Shown: positions 16,599 through 26,060, numbered from the stretch's first letter. The stretch is DNA of 64,000 bases from Streptomyces buecherae (GCF_014295035.1 NZ_CP060404.1:3752501-3816500), one strand, 5' to 3'. Numbers and translations are program-made. The notes: generated by a model not told the origin, from the letters alone.

Positions 16599-18908
16599 TC
16601 AGAGGCTGGGGCGCGGGACGACTCCGCCCGCCACGGCGCGCTGGCGGGGGGCCGCGCTGCCGGTCCAGCAGGTGCCGCGGCGGGCCAGCAGGCGGCGCAG
16701 CCACACCTCGGTGGAGACGAGTTCGGCGATGCCGTCCAGCGGGACGCGTTCGCCGTCGGCGGCGGCGCGCAGCGCCTTGCGCACCACGCGGGCCTCCACC
16801 AGGCCCGCGTCGGCGAGCAGCGGGGCGTCGAAGAGCGCGATCAGGTCGTCGATGGCGTGCCGCAGGCCGGCGCGGGCGGCGACGGTGTGGCTGGCGTGCG
16901 AGGGCGTGCCCCAACCGGGCGGCAGGTCGCGGATGCCGGCCCCGGCCAGCACGGCGCGCAGGACGGAGGACCGCGCCCCCGGCTGCACCCGGAGCGCTTC
17001 GGGGAGCGCGCGGCAGGCCCGTACCACCTGGTTGTCCAGGAACGGCGCGTGCAGTCGCTGGCTGCGGATCTCGGCGGCCTGCTCGAAGACGCGGTGGTCG
17101 GCGGCGTGCCGGGCCAGCGAGGCGTCGGCCCGGCGCTCGCCGGGGCGCCGTAGGAGGACCGGGCGGGCGGCGGCCGTCTCCAGACGAACCGATACTTCGG
17201 CGAGTGCCTCGCCGGTCAGCCAGCGCGCGGCCGGGCCCGGGCGGCACCAGGCGAGGGCGGCCAGCGACGCCCCGACGGCGCCGCCGATGCCGTCGCTCTC
17301 CGCGCCGTCGGCCTCGGCGAAGTGGCGGTCGAGCAGCTTGCTGGCCACCGCCTCGACGCCCTCGCGGTAGGGCGTGCGGGCCAGCTTGCGGGCCGCGCGG
17401 TAGACGGTGAAGGGGACGAAGAAGGAGTGCGCGGACGGGCCGTCGGCGCGGGCCAGGGCCGTGGCCGGGCGCAGCAGGTGCCGGCGGCGCCGGTCGAGGA
17501 GCAGGTCGGCGAGGCGGGCTGGGTGGGCGTCCAGGACCTGCCGCGCGCCGTGCCCGACGAGGTGGTCGGCGCTGCCGGCGGAGAGTCTGCGCCGGTGCCG
17601 CTCGGCGCTGACCAGGGCGGGGCCCGGTTCGTCGGTGAGCGGGCCGCGCTCCAGGGCCGCGTACGGCAGGGCCTCGGCGCCGGCTGCGACCACGACGTGG
17701 TGCAGGCGGGGGTTGGCGGCGATGACGCGGGCGCGTTCGAGTTCGGCCTCACGGACGCGGCCGGCGATCGTCGCCAGGTCGTTGAAGGTGACGGCGAGCA
17801 GCCGCTCGCCGGCCTCCGTGCCGTGCCCGAGCGGGGTGCCGGGCACGCCGGGCAGCCCGGCCGCGAGCAGCGCGAGGGTGCCGGAGGCGCTGCCGCCGGA
17901 CAGGTCGGCGCCGACGCCGGCGGCGGGCGCGCCCCGGGCGGCGCGCCGCTCGGCGGGGCCCATGCCGGGCACGGGCCCCGGGTCGAGGCCCGGGCCCTCG
18001 GCCTCGGGGGCGTGCCGGGGCGCGGCGAGGCGCACCCGTACCGCCTCGATGAGCGCCTCGCGCACGCCCTCCACGGCCTGGCCGGGGTCGAGCTGGGGGG
18101 CGGCGACGGCGAGCGAGGCGGTGGGCTCGTAGCCGATGACGTCGCGCGAGCCGCCGCGCTGCGCGCCGCGCGAGCCGGCGTGCCGGGTGCCGTAGCCGGC
18201 GTCGCGGTAGGGCCCGTCGCCGTAGGCGGCGCCGTACGCGCCGTCGGCCCGGTGCGCGGTGCCGTACGGGCCGCCCGCCTCGTACCCGCCGGGCGGGTGA
18301 CTCACCGGCCCGGCGCGGCCGTTGGCCCGGCCGTCCCGGTCGAAGCCGTCGGTGGGCGAACCGCCGCGCAGCACCAGCGCGTGGCCGGGCGGTACCCGGC
18401 GCACGCCCTGGTACGGGGTACCGTCGCCGATCGCCTCGGGCGAGTCGGGGCAGGCCAGCAGGGCGGCGAGGTGGCCGATGTCGAGTTGGGCCTCGATGAG
18501 GTCGGCGAGCGGCAGCGCGGCCGTCGCGTACGCCGTGCCGCCCTCCCAGGGCGTGTAGAAGACGGGGCGCGCGCCGGCCAGGTCGCCGGCGATGGTCAGG
18601 CGGCGGCCGATCTGGGCGACGGCCGTGTAGCTGCCGGGCCAGGCGGTGAGGTGGCGCAGGGCGCCGCCCCGGGCCGCGAGCAGTCCGGTGCGCAGCTCGT
18701 CGTCGCTGGCGCCGCAGCAGCCGAGCACGGCCAGCCGCGCCGCGCCGTCGGCGTGCACGACGCGGACCTCGTCGGGGCGCCAGTCGCCGACGGCCCACAA
18801 CGGATCGAGGTCACCCCAGATGAGCTGGGCGCCGACCGGTTGCAGGGCGCCTTTCCGGGCGAGGGAGGGCCCCGAGGCGATGTTGCCCCACCCCACCAAC
18901 CACCGCAT
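16599..18908 (-). CDS. Asparagine-synthase-like macrolactam cyclase homologue (lasso peptide type), orphan
   Basis: A two-domain protein of 769 residues related to asparagine synthetase B and lasso peptide cyclases. The start MRWLVGWG at ATG 18908 has GGAGG upstream. The N-terminal glutamine-amidotransferase fold lacks the Cys2 nucleophile, as lasso cyclases do. The synthetase domain carries DLSGGSASGTLALLAAGLP where the PP-motif is normally SGGxDS, so the usual Asp is Ala. A 100-residue Gly/Tyr/Arg-rich insert lies near 195-265. By memory it most resembles the albusnodin/ikarugamycin-type macrolactam cyclases. No leader peptidase or RRE gene lies nearby, and no convincing precursor. It shares orientation with the SARP gene. 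It could make an unknown peptide with trans-encoded partners, or do unrelated amide chemistry. Confidence 0.72.
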   Translation of the reverse strand: MRWLVGWGNIASGPSLARKGALQPVGAQLIWGDLDPLWAVGDWRPDEVRVVHADGAARLAVLGCCGASDDELRTGLLAARGGALRHLTAWPGSYTAVAQIGRRLTIAGDLAGARPVFYTPWEGGTAYATAALPLADLIEAQLDIGHLAALLACPDSPEAIGDGTPYQGVRRVPPGHALVLRGGSPTDGFDRDGRANGRAGPVSHPPGGYEAGGPYGTAHRADGAYGAAYGDGPYRDAGYGTRHAGSRGAQRGGSRDVIGYEPTASLAVAAPQLDPGQAVEGVREALIEAVRVRLAAPRHAPEAEGPGLDPGPVPGMGPAERRAARGAPAAGVGADLSGGSASGTLALLAAGLPGVPGTPLGHGTEAGERLLAVTFNDLATIAGRVREAELERARVIAANPRLHHVVVAAGAEALPYAALERGPLTDEPGPALVSAERHRRRLSAGSADHLVGHGARQVLDAHPARLADLLLDRRRRHLLRPATALARADGPSAHSFFVPFTVYRAARKLARTPYREGVEAVASKLLDRHFAEADGAESDGIGGAVGASLAALAWCRPGPAARWLTGEALAEVSVRLETAAARPVLLRRPGERRADASLARHAADHRVFEQAAEIRSQRLHAPFLDNQVVRACRALPEALRVQPGARSSVLRAVLAGAGIRDLPPGWGTPSHASHTVAARAGLRHAIDDLIALFDAPLLADAGLVEARVVRKALRAAADGERVPLDGIAELVSTEVWLRRLLARRGTCWTGSAAPRQRAVAGGVVPRPSL

Positions 18909-20180
18909 CGCCGCCTCCACAGGCTGTGGACAACTAAGAAGGAGCAGCCATCATGCACAGTAAGCCCGCGCTTTCCGCATCGCCGGAGCCAACACGCGGG
19001 CGCCGGGAGCGCGCGGCCACTCCCCCAACGGGCCGACCACCACCGCGTGGTGCCTCTCCGTCGAGGCCAATGCTGCCACGTCCACGCGATTCGGGCGGGA
19101 CGCGGTACGAGCCCTCACAGCCGAGCCCAGCAAAGCGAGCGACAGGCGAACCCGGGCCCACGTCACCACCACGTCGGGGCCAACTCCCGTCGAAATCCGG
19201 TCACTCATGCGCCATCTGGAAGGCCCGCCACCACCCCGCAGCGGGGCCTCTTCGTCACGCTGTGTGCTCACCCATCGGTCGGGCGAGGCCGAAGCGGAGG
19301 GACAGCGGAGCATGCGGGCGCGCGCCCGGAGCGGCTCAACGGGGCGCGGCGGCGGTTTGGTTCGGGAGAGGTCGCTCCGCCGCGGCACGGGCCCCGGGCG
19401 GCCGGCGCGGGGGCGGGGCCAGCCGCCGGGGCGGGGTGCGCGGCAGGCGGCGTACGGGCCGCGCGGCCGGGCCCGAGGAGGCTTGCGGGCGGGGGCCGGC
19501 CGGGCCTCGGGGGCCGCTCGGGCGGCGGCCGGCGGGCGGGGCGACCATGGCCCGAGACGCACGGACATCGATGCCGGCGGGCACCGCGCCGACCGCGGGC
19601 AGCGCCTCGCGGGGCCGGGTGCGGAGGGCGGGCGACCGGGCGCCGCCGGGCGCCTGACCGGCGCGGCGTGGGCTCCGGGTCGACGCTAAGCGGAATCCGT
19701 GGCGGTGCCCCGGGCACCTCGGGCGCGGCGGAACCGCCGGGGATGTGAATCGGCCAACCTCATCGCGGCGTTCGGGGCGCCCTCCACCCCGGTCGGGCCG
19801 ACCGCCCGGGCCGCGCCGTCGATCGCGGCGCGCGGCGGGGCCGCCGCGGCGGTCCGAGAGGCGTACCACGCCTCTCGGACCGCTCCGCCACCCGCGGGGA
19901 ATGAGGCGGCGGCGTCCCCCAGCCCACTCAGCCAGCGCACAGCGGGCCGACCCACGCACCCCAAGAGAAGCGCTCCCACTCAGGAGCGGGCAGAGCGCAC
20001 GGCCGGGCGCACGGCCACACATGACAGGAGCACACGCCAGACCTCGCACGCCGTAACGGACCACAATCCCGCCATCCAAGACAGCGGCCCTTAACGGTCG
20101 GGATGCGGCGAACTACGCTGGGTTTACGAATGCCCCGTGCCTATGCCGGGGCGGCCGTCGGGTGCTGTCGAGGGGTGCGC
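18909..20180. other. Long gene-free region upstream of the cyclase homologue
   Basis: 1.27 kb with no confident gene. A plus-strand ATG at 18953 has an excellent AAGAAGGAG upstream, but its 235-residue frame is Pro/Arg/Ala/Gly nonsense. A minus-strand frame ending at 18951 (85 residues from ATG 19205, sequence MSDRISTGVGPDVVV..., ending RKARAYCA) has only about 77 percent GC3 by my count, below the neighbours. From 19300 to 19900 the sequence is extremely GC-rich and simple. A TACGCT -10-like hexamer near 20114 could serve the downstream regulator. Confidence 0.5.
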
Positions 20181-21761
20181 ATGTCCAGGGAGCTACGCGG
20201 GCCGAACGAGAAGCTCGGCACGGTTCTCGCCCTCGCGGGAATCAGCAATGCCGGGCTCGCGCGCCGGGTCAACGACCTCGGCGCGCAACGGGGTTTGACC
20301 CTCCGCTACGACAAGACGTCGGTGGCCCGATGGGTGTCGAAGGGGATGGTGCCGCAGGGAGCGGCCCCGCACCTGATCGCGGCGGCCATCGCGAGCAAGC
20401 TCGGACGCCCCGTCCCCCTGCACGAGATCGGCCTCGCCGACGCCGATCCCGCGCCCGAGGTGGGCCTGGCCTTTCCGCGCGATATCGGCCAGGCGGTGCG
20501 CTCCGCGACGGATCTGTACCGGCTGGATCTCGCCGGTCGGCGCGGCGGCGGGGGCATCTGGCAGAGCCTGGCCGGATCGTTCGCCGTCACCGCCTACGCC
20601 ACGCCGGCCTCGCGCTGGTTGATATCGCCCGCCGACAGTTCGGTGGCCCGCGAACCGAAGACCGCGCCGCCCACCCCACGCACCGCGCCCGCCCCCGCGG
20701 CCCAGCCCGCCGCGCCCGCCTCGCGCGCCCCCTCCACGCCGCGCGCCCAGCCCGCCCCACAGGGCCAACCCGTCCCGCCACACCCTCCGCACCAGCCCGC
20801 TCACCTGCACCAGCACACGGTCCCGGGCCAGGACGGCGCGCCGCAGCGGGTCGGGCACAGCGACGTGAAGAAGCTGCGCGAGGCCGCCGAGGACGCCCGG
20901 CGCTGGGACTCCAAGTACGGGGGCGGCGACTGGCGCTCCTCGATGGTGCCCGAGTGCCTGCGGGTCGACGCGGCGCCGCTGCTGCTCGGCGCGTACACCG
21001 ACGAGGTGGGTCGCGCGCTGTTCGGTGCCGCGGCCGAGCTGACCCGGCTGGCCGGCTGGATGGCGTTCGACACCGGCCAGCAGGAGGCCGCGCAGCGCTA
21101 CTACATCCAGGCGCTGCGGCTGGCCCGGGGCGCGGCCGACGTGCCGCTGGGTGGGTACGTGCTCGCGTCGATGAGCCTGCAGGCCACCTACCGAGGCTTC
21201 GCCGACGAGGGCGTGGACCTGGCGCAGGCGGCCCTGGAGCGCAACCGCGGCCTGGCGACGGCGCGCACCATGAGCTTCTTCCGGCTGGTCGAGGCCCGCG
21301 CCCAGGCCAAGGCGGGCGACGGCCCCGCGTGTGGCGCGGCCCTGCGCGCCTCCGAGGGCTGGCTTGAGCGCTCCCGCGACGGCGACCCCGACCCGTCCTG
21401 GCTGGACTTCTACTCCTACGAGCGGTTCGCCGCCGACGCGGCCGAGTGCTACCGCGACCTGAAACTTCCCCGCCAGGTGCGCCGCTTCACCGAACGCGCG
21501 CTGGCCTGCCCGACCGAGGAGTTCGTGCGCTCGCACGGGCTGCGGCTCGTCGTGTCGGCCGTCGCCGAACTGGAGTCCGGCAACCTGGACGCGGCCTGTG
21601 CCGCCGGCACCCGCGCGGTGGAGGTCGCCGGCCGCATCTCGTCGGCGCGCACCACCGAGTACGTGCGGGACCTGCTGCACCGGCTGGAACCCTATGGTGA
21701 CGAGCCGCGCGTCGTGGAGCTGCGCGAGCGGGCGCGGCCCCTGCTGGTCGCCCCGGCGTGA
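20181..21761 (+). CDS. Streptomyces regulatory protein of the NsdA-like, TPR-containing type
   Basis: A 526-residue cytosolic protein resembling the actinomycete developmental/antibiotic regulators typified by NsdA. The N-terminus has an HTH-like segment (ISNAGLARRVNDLGAQRG, then TSVARWVSKGMVPQ) followed by SATDLYRLDLAGRRGG, typical of the family. A Pro/Ala/Gln-rich linker covers about 160-235. The C-terminal half is helical and TPR-like (EAAQRYYIQALRLARGA, FADEGVDLAQAALERN). ATG 20181 is chosen for the GAGGGG six bases upstream. Members affect sporulation and antibiotic output by unclear means; specific function here is inference. Confidence 0.78.
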   Translation: MSRELRGPNEKLGTVLALAGISNAGLARRVNDLGAQRGLTLRYDKTSVARWVSKGMVPQGAAPHLIAAAIASKLGRPVPLHEIGLADADPAPEVGLAFPRDIGQAVRSATDLYRLDLAGRRGGGGIWQSLAGSFAVTAYATPASRWLISPADSSVAREPKTAPPTPRTAPAPAAQPAAPASRAPSTPRAQPAPQGQPVPPHPPHQPAHLHQHTVPGQDGAPQRVGHSDVKKLREAAEDARRWDSKYGGGDWRSSMVPECLRVDAAPLLLGAYTDEVGRALFGAAAELTRLAGWMAFDTGQQEAAQRYYIQALRLARGAADVPLGGYVLASMSLQATYRGFADEGVDLAQAALERNRGLATARTMSFFRLVEARAQAKAGDGPACGAALRASEGWLERSRDGDPDPSWLDFYSYERFAADAAECYRDLKLPRQVRRFTERALACPTEEFVRSHGLRLVVSAVAELESGNLDAACAAGTRAVEVAGRISSARTTEYVRDLLHRLEPYGDEPRVVELRERARPLLVAPA

Positions 21762-22069
21762 GCCCGGGCCCGGCCGCACGCCAGGCCGCCGGCCGATCGC
21801 CCCGCCGTGGCCCTCGCGGCGGGACGGGCGGACACGGCCCCGTCACCCACGCGTCGCCTTTCGCACACCCGGTCGGAACGCAAGCGCCGCTTTGGTTTCG
21901 GCCGGTTGTCAGTGGCGCAGGTCATGATGGTGAGCGTCGGTGATGTGGGCGGGTGTCGCGGCGGTGTTTCGCGCCGCGTGTGTGCGGATGCCCTGGTTTG
22001 TTCGGGCCGCCCGGCCCGCGCGAGCCGGGCGTGCGGGGCGACGATCGGACGCGTAGGGGAGGTGACGTG
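21762..22069. other. Intergenic region before the LhgO gene
   Basis: 308 bases with no gene. GC-rich dyads (GCCCGGGCCCGGCCG) directly follow the regulator's stop and could end its transcript. A short AT-richer patch lies at 21890-21940 where the promoter of the next gene is likely, but I cannot place the hexamers. Confidence 0.4.
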
Positions 22070-23272
22070 GTGAGGTACGACGCTGACGTGCTGGTGATCG
22101 GGGGCGGGATCATCGGCCTGTCGACGGCGTACGCGATCACGCGCGCCGCGCCGGGCACCCGGGTCGTCGTGCTGGAGAAGGAGGACGGCCCGGCCCGCCA
22201 CCAGACCGGCCACAACAGCGGCGTCATCCACAGCGGCGTCTACTACCCGCCCGGCTCGCTCAAGGCCGCGTTCGCCCTCCAGGGCTCGGCGGAGATGGTG
22301 AAGTTCTGCGCCGAGCACGGCATCGCGCACGAGGTCACCGGCAAGCTCATCGTCGCCACCGACCGCTGTGAGCTGCCCCGGCTGCACGCGCTGGCGCAGC
22401 GCGCCCGGCAGCACGCCATCCCCGTGCGCGAGCTGGGCCCCGCCCAGATAGCCGCGCACGAGCCGCGGGTGCGGGGCCGCGCGGCGCTGCACATCGGGAC
22501 GACCGGGATCTGCGACTTCGGCGCGGTCTCGGCCCAGCTCGCCCAGCTCGCCCAGGACGCGGGCACCTCGGTGCGGTACGGGGCGCGGGTGAAGGTCATC
22601 GGCCGGCGCGCGAGCGCGGTCGCGGTCCGCACGGCGACCGGCGAGGTGCTGCGCGCGCGGGCCCTGGTCAACTGCGCCGGCCTGCACAGCGACCGGGTCG
22701 CGCGCCTGGCGGGCGACGACCCGGGCATGCGGATCATCCCGTTCCGCGGTGAGTACTACGAGCTGCGCCCAGCCCGCGCCGACCTGGTGCGCGGCCTGGT
22801 CTACCCGGTGCCCGACCCCGCCTTCCCCTTCCTCGGCGTCCACCTGACCCGCGGCATCGACGGCAGCGTGCACATCGGCCCCAACGCGGTGCCCGCGCTG
22901 GCCCGGGAGGGTTACGACTGGCTGACCGTGCGCCCCGGCGAGCTGGCCCGCACGCTGGCGTACCCGGGCTCCTGGCAGATAGCCCGCCGCCACTGGCGGT
23001 ACGGCATGGGCGAGCTGCACCGCTCGCTGTCCCGCCACGCCTTCACCCGCGCGGTGCGCCGGCTGCTGCCCGACGTCACGGCCGACGACCTGATACCCGC
23101 CCCGGCGGGCGTGCGGGCCCAGGCCCTGCTGCCGGACGGCACGCTCGTCGACGACTTCCTGTTCAAGGAGTCGCCCCGCATGGTGCACGTACTCAACGCC
23201 CCCTCCCCCGCGGCGACGGCCTCCCTGGCCATCGGCCGCGAGGTCGCCCGCCGAGCCCTGCGCCACATCTGA
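22070..23272 (+). CDS. lhgO: L-2-hydroxyglutarate oxidase
   Basis: An FAD-dependent oxidase/dehydrogenase that converts L-2-hydroxyglutarate to 2-oxoglutarate, removing a promiscuous metabolic by-product. It is 400 residues. The dinucleotide motif VLVIGGGIIGLSTAY is at residues 6-20. The family signature HQTGHNSGVIHSGVYYPPGSLKA and a C-terminal GPNAVPALAREGYDW and GVRAQALLPDG complete a full-length LhgO. Start GTG 22070 has GGGGAGG seven bases upstream; GTG 22067 is one codon earlier. It stands as a single gene with a palindrome after its stop. Confidence 0.88.
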   Translation: MRYDADVLVIGGGIIGLSTAYAITRAAPGTRVVVLEKEDGPARHQTGHNSGVIHSGVYYPPGSLKAAFALQGSAEMVKFCAEHGIAHEVTGKLIVATDRCELPRLHALAQRARQHAIPVRELGPAQIAAHEPRVRGRAALHIGTTGICDFGAVSAQLAQLAQDAGTSVRYGARVKVIGRRASAVAVRTATGEVLRARALVNCAGLHSDRVARLAGDDPGMRIIPFRGEYYELRPARADLVRGLVYPVPDPAFPFLGVHLTRGIDGSVHIGPNAVPALAREGYDWLTVRPGELARTLAYPGSWQIARRHWRYGMGELHRSLSRHAFTRAVRRLLPDVTADDLIPAPAGVRAQALLPDGTLVDDFLFKESPRMVHVLNAPSPAATASLAIGREVARRALRHI

Positions 23273-23274
23273 CG

Positions 23275-23290
23275 CGCGCGGGCCCGCGCG
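23275..23290. terminator. 16-bp perfect palindrome after lhgO
   Basis: CGCGCGGGCCCGCGCG begins three bases after the lhgO stop. It could fold in RNA as a small hairpin. Beyond it, the word CGTACGGGCACGGCCACG occurs twice (about 23322 and 23378) in a repetitive ACGGCCACG-rich stretch up to 23410. Confidence 0.4.
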
Positions 23291-23427
23291 GGCCGGGGCC
23301 CGTTCGGCGAGCACGGTCGCGCGTACGGGCACGGCCACGCGCACGGGTGCGGCCACGGCTCCACGTACGTCCACGGCTCCGCGTACGGGCACGGCCACGG
23401 TCCCGCGTGCGCGTGGGAGAGGCGGGG

Positions 23428-23691
23428 TCAGTGGGGCGAGGTCTCCTGGACGTGGCCGCCGCCCACCCGTGGGCCGCGCTCCGCACGCTCCTCGCCGAAC
23501 GCGTCCCCGGCGGCACACAGCAGCGTGGTGGCGATGGCCCCGGTGATCAGCCCGGTCAACAGGCGGGCCCGGCGCGGCCGGGACGGCGACAGGGTGGGCA
23601 GGGGCCGCCGTTCGGGCGGCGGGCTGAACCACAGCGCCCCGCGCCGGGCCCCCACCGGCGCGTCCGGTACGTCAAGTCTCTCCCAGGCCAT
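23428..23691 (-). CDS. Small hypothetical membrane protein
   Basis: 87 residues from ATG 23691 (an open frame reaches 23739). The N-terminus MAWERLDVPDAPVGARRGALWFS is soluble and conserved-looking. An Arg-rich PSRPRRARLL precedes one hydrophobic segment, LTGLITGAIATTLLCAAGD, and a short polar tail follows. It looks like a single-pass protein with the N-terminus inside. I do not recognise a family. Confidence 0.55.
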   Translation of the reverse strand: MAWERLDVPDAPVGARRGALWFSPPPERRPLPTLSPSRPRRARLLTGLITGAIATTLLCAAGDAFGEERAERGPRVGGGHVQETSPH

Positions 23692-23935
23692 TCCCTCGCC
23701 CCCGTATGCTCGCTTCCTGCCGGCCTCACCGGCGCACATGTTCCTGACAAGTGCACCGTCTATGTTCGCCTCACGAGGCCACTTTTGTCACAGCCGTCAC
23801 GCGCATTTCGTACGGCGGGTGAGCCTGGTCGCGGTGGTAGGCGCCGGTCGCTCGGGCGGGTGGGCGCGCTCGCCGGCCGGTTCCCCGGCTCGGCTCGCGT
23901 GCCGGCGGGGCGATAGCAGCCGGTATCGGCTTCGA

Positions 23936-24400
23936 TCACGGCGTCGATGACCGCGCGGCGACCCACGGCGGCCAGGGCTCAGCGCACAGCGCGGCGAGGT
24001 CGTCCGAGCTGGGGTAGGCGTGGTGGTGCGCGCTGGCAGTGCCGATGACGCGCGTTCCACGGGCGACGGCGATCCGCACGCCGAACGAGCCGACTCCGCC
24101 GGAAGCCGCGTGGATCAGCACAGCGTCCTCCCCGCCGATGCCGAGTCGCTGGGCGGCCTGGTAGGCCGTCAGCCCGGCCAGCGGCAGCCCGGCGGCCTGT
24201 AGCCAGTCGAGGGACGCGAGCTCGCTGGCGATGGCGCGCACGGGAGCGGACACGAGTTCGGCGTAGCAGCCGTGCCGCACCCAGTCCTTGCGGAGGTAGC
24301 CCACGACCTCGTCGCCGACCTCGCACCCGGCGGCGTCGAGACCTCTGGCTTCGACGACTCCCATGGCCGGGGTCTCGCACCAAGCGCGCCGCGACGTTGT
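23936..24400 (-). pseudogene. Remnant of a zinc-type alcohol dehydrogenase / quinone oxidoreductase
   Basis: The middle of an MDR-family NAD(P)H oxidoreductase is recognisable: GCEVGDEVVGYLRKDWVRHGCYAE, then LPLAGLTAYQAAQRLGIGGEDAVLIHAASGGVGSFGVRIAVARGTRVIGTAS with the AASGGVG cofactor loop. The catalytic-domain start is missing: a piece reading LLNNVAARLVRDPGHG lies in another frame just before, starting right after the stop of the upstream gene. The C-terminal half breaks off after TASAHHHAYPSSDDLAALCAEPW. It is a truncated and frameshifted relic, possibly broken by insertion of the neighbouring DUF4157 gene. Confidence 0.72.
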
Positions 24401-25960
24401 TCAGAAGGACCCTTGCCTGGCACTTTTCGCGGTCGGGGTCGGACCGCTGGACAGCCCCGGGCCACCCAGCGCGGCCCTGGTGGCCGCGCGGTACTGCTCC
24501 TTGGTCGGCATCTGCTGCTTGCTGTCGTCCAGCTCCGGCAGCTCGGTCATCTCGGCGGTCGCCTTGAACGGGCTTGTGGTGGTGAACTCCTGTCCCGCCG
24601 GAGGCAGTTCGGGCGCCTTGGTGACCTTGAACCTGGTGCCGGGCGGGAAGACCGTCTCACCTTCGCTCTTCTGCACCACGTTGATCGCCGACGATATCTC
24701 GCCACCGTGGAACCCCTGCGCGTCGATGCGCAAGGCGACCACGTACACGGGCTTGCCCGGGAGGTCCAGCGTCACGCCGAGCCGCCGCGTCGCCGACTCG
24801 AACTGCACCGCCGTGTACTCCTTGCCCTCCTCGAACTGCTTGGCGTAGGCAGTGAACTGCTCGCGCGTCTCGAAGGACAGCGTGCGCTGAACCAGTTGCT
24901 CGGTCTTGGCGATGCGTGCCAGACCCTGGATCATTGTGGACGTTTGCTCGGCCACCCCGTACCGCTTGATGACGTCCCCACTGCGCAGCGCCTTGTTCCA
25001 CCCCGCGTACTCGCCACCCTGGTACCTGTCGAAAAGATCCACCTGTTCAGGGGTCAGGCCCCATTCGGCGCGCAGATTGGCCCTCAGTAGCCGGACCAGC
25101 TCGACACCGCTGCTGAGGTCGCGGTTCTGTGCCGGGTCCTCGATCAGCGCCTTCAACGCCTTGGTCTCGGACGGGGTGGGGTCCGCCGTCTGGGCCGCAC
25201 GCACGTGCCCGCGCGCCTCCTCCAGTGTCAGCTCCTTGCCCTGGTACGTCAGCGTCCGCTGCACGGAAGCAGCGTGATCCGAGGCGTCCCGTACCGCCGC
25301 GCCACCTCCGGACGGTGGCGGGTGGACAGCGCCGTGCGCGGCCCCGGCGGCGGGGACCGGGCGGCGCATCACCGCGGCGGCGTTGGCCTCCGCCGCGCGC
25401 TCGAACCGGTCGGTCGGGTCGCTGAGGCGCAGCCCCCCGGAGGTCTCCGTGCCAGCCACCGCGCCCGCGCGTTGCTGGATGACATGGGTCAGCTCGTGGG
25501 CGAGGGTGTGCTTGTCCGCGCCGCTCTCGCCGACCACGATGTGGCTGCCCGAGGTGTAGGCCCGCGCGTTGATCTCCTTCGCGGAGCGCCGGGCGGCGGT
25601 GTCGGTGTGCACACGCACGTCGGAGAAGTCCGCGCCGAGCCGCGCCTCCATCTCCGCCCGCAGCGGCTCCTCCAGTGGGCGCCCGGACGAGCGCAGCACC
25701 TCGTGCACCGCTGAACGCCGCACCGAGGGCGGCGTCGCCCGCTCGTGGTCGCTTCCGTCGTCGTGCGTGTCCTGGCCCCTCTCCAGAGCACGCAGCACCG
25801 CGGCGTTCCCGGCGCCGTGTGGCAGGGCCAGTGGTGCGCCCTTCTCCAGGCCGCCCGCCGCGGGCCGGACGGGGCCCGGCCGGGCCCCGCGCGAGCGGAC
25901 GGCCGAAGCGCGGCGCGGCTGAGCGCCCTGCTGCGCCCTGTCGGGCTCGTGGGAACGCAT
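24401..25960 (-). CDS. DUF4157 protein with a C-terminal ADP-ribosyltransferase-like domain (putative eCIS-type effector)
   Basis: 519 residues from ATG 25960, with GGAGGGAAG well placed upstream. No signal peptide. Residues 1-80 are disordered. Residues about 85-165 are a DUF4157 domain with the metalloprotease-like motif HTLAHELTHVIQQ (H155, E156, H159). VQR junctions follow, as often in this family. Residues about 300-450 look like an ADP-ribosyltransferase fold: R359 in LVQRTLSF, FESATRR as the S-T-S-like strand, and SEGETVFPPGTRFKV, where EGE matches the ExE catalytic motif and PPGTRFKV the strand after it. DUF4157 proteins are strongly associated with extracellular contractile injection systems, so this could be an injected toxin. 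No injection-system gene is in the window. The ART assignment is by motif only. Confidence 0.75.
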   Translation of the reverse strand: MRSHEPDRAQQGAQPRRASAVRSRGARPGPVRPAAGGLEKGAPLALPHGAGNAAVLRALERGQDTHDDGSDHERATPPSVRRSAVHEVLRSSGRPLEEPLRAEMEARLGADFSDVRVHTDTAARRSAKEINARAYTSGSHIVVGESGADKHTLAHELTHVIQQRAGAVAGTETSGGLRLSDPTDRFERAAEANAAAVMRRPVPAAGAAHGAVHPPPSGGGAAVRDASDHAASVQRTLTYQGKELTLEEARGHVRAAQTADPTPSETKALKALIEDPAQNRDLSSGVELVRLLRANLRAEWGLTPEQVDLFDRYQGGEYAGWNKALRSGDVIKRYGVAEQTSTMIQGLARIAKTEQLVQRTLSFETREQFTAYAKQFEEGKEYTAVQFESATRRLGVTLDLPGKPVYVVALRIDAQGFHGGEISSAINVVQKSEGETVFPPGTRFKVTKAPELPPAGQEFTTTSPFKATAEMTELPELDDSKQQMPTKEQYRAATRAALGGPGLSSGPTPTAKSARQGSF

Positions 25961-26060
25961 GGGACTTCCCTCCGTCGGCGTGACGTGATCTCCCCCCGCT
26001 ACGCATACGCCCGTCGCGCGCGGCCCGGAAGGTACTGGCGGACGCCCGCGAGGGCAGTCT

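Noticed and set aside
18951..19205. Possible lasso precursor frame ending RKARAYCA upstream of the cyclase
   Set aside because: No Gly1 with Asp/Glu at positions 7-9, no leader motif, and weak third-position GC bias.
18953..19657. Plus-strand frame with an excellent AAGAAGGAG ribosome-binding site
   Set aside because: The translation is Pro/Arg/Gly-rich nonsense with poor codon bias; the purine-rich site is probably chance in the divergent promoter region.
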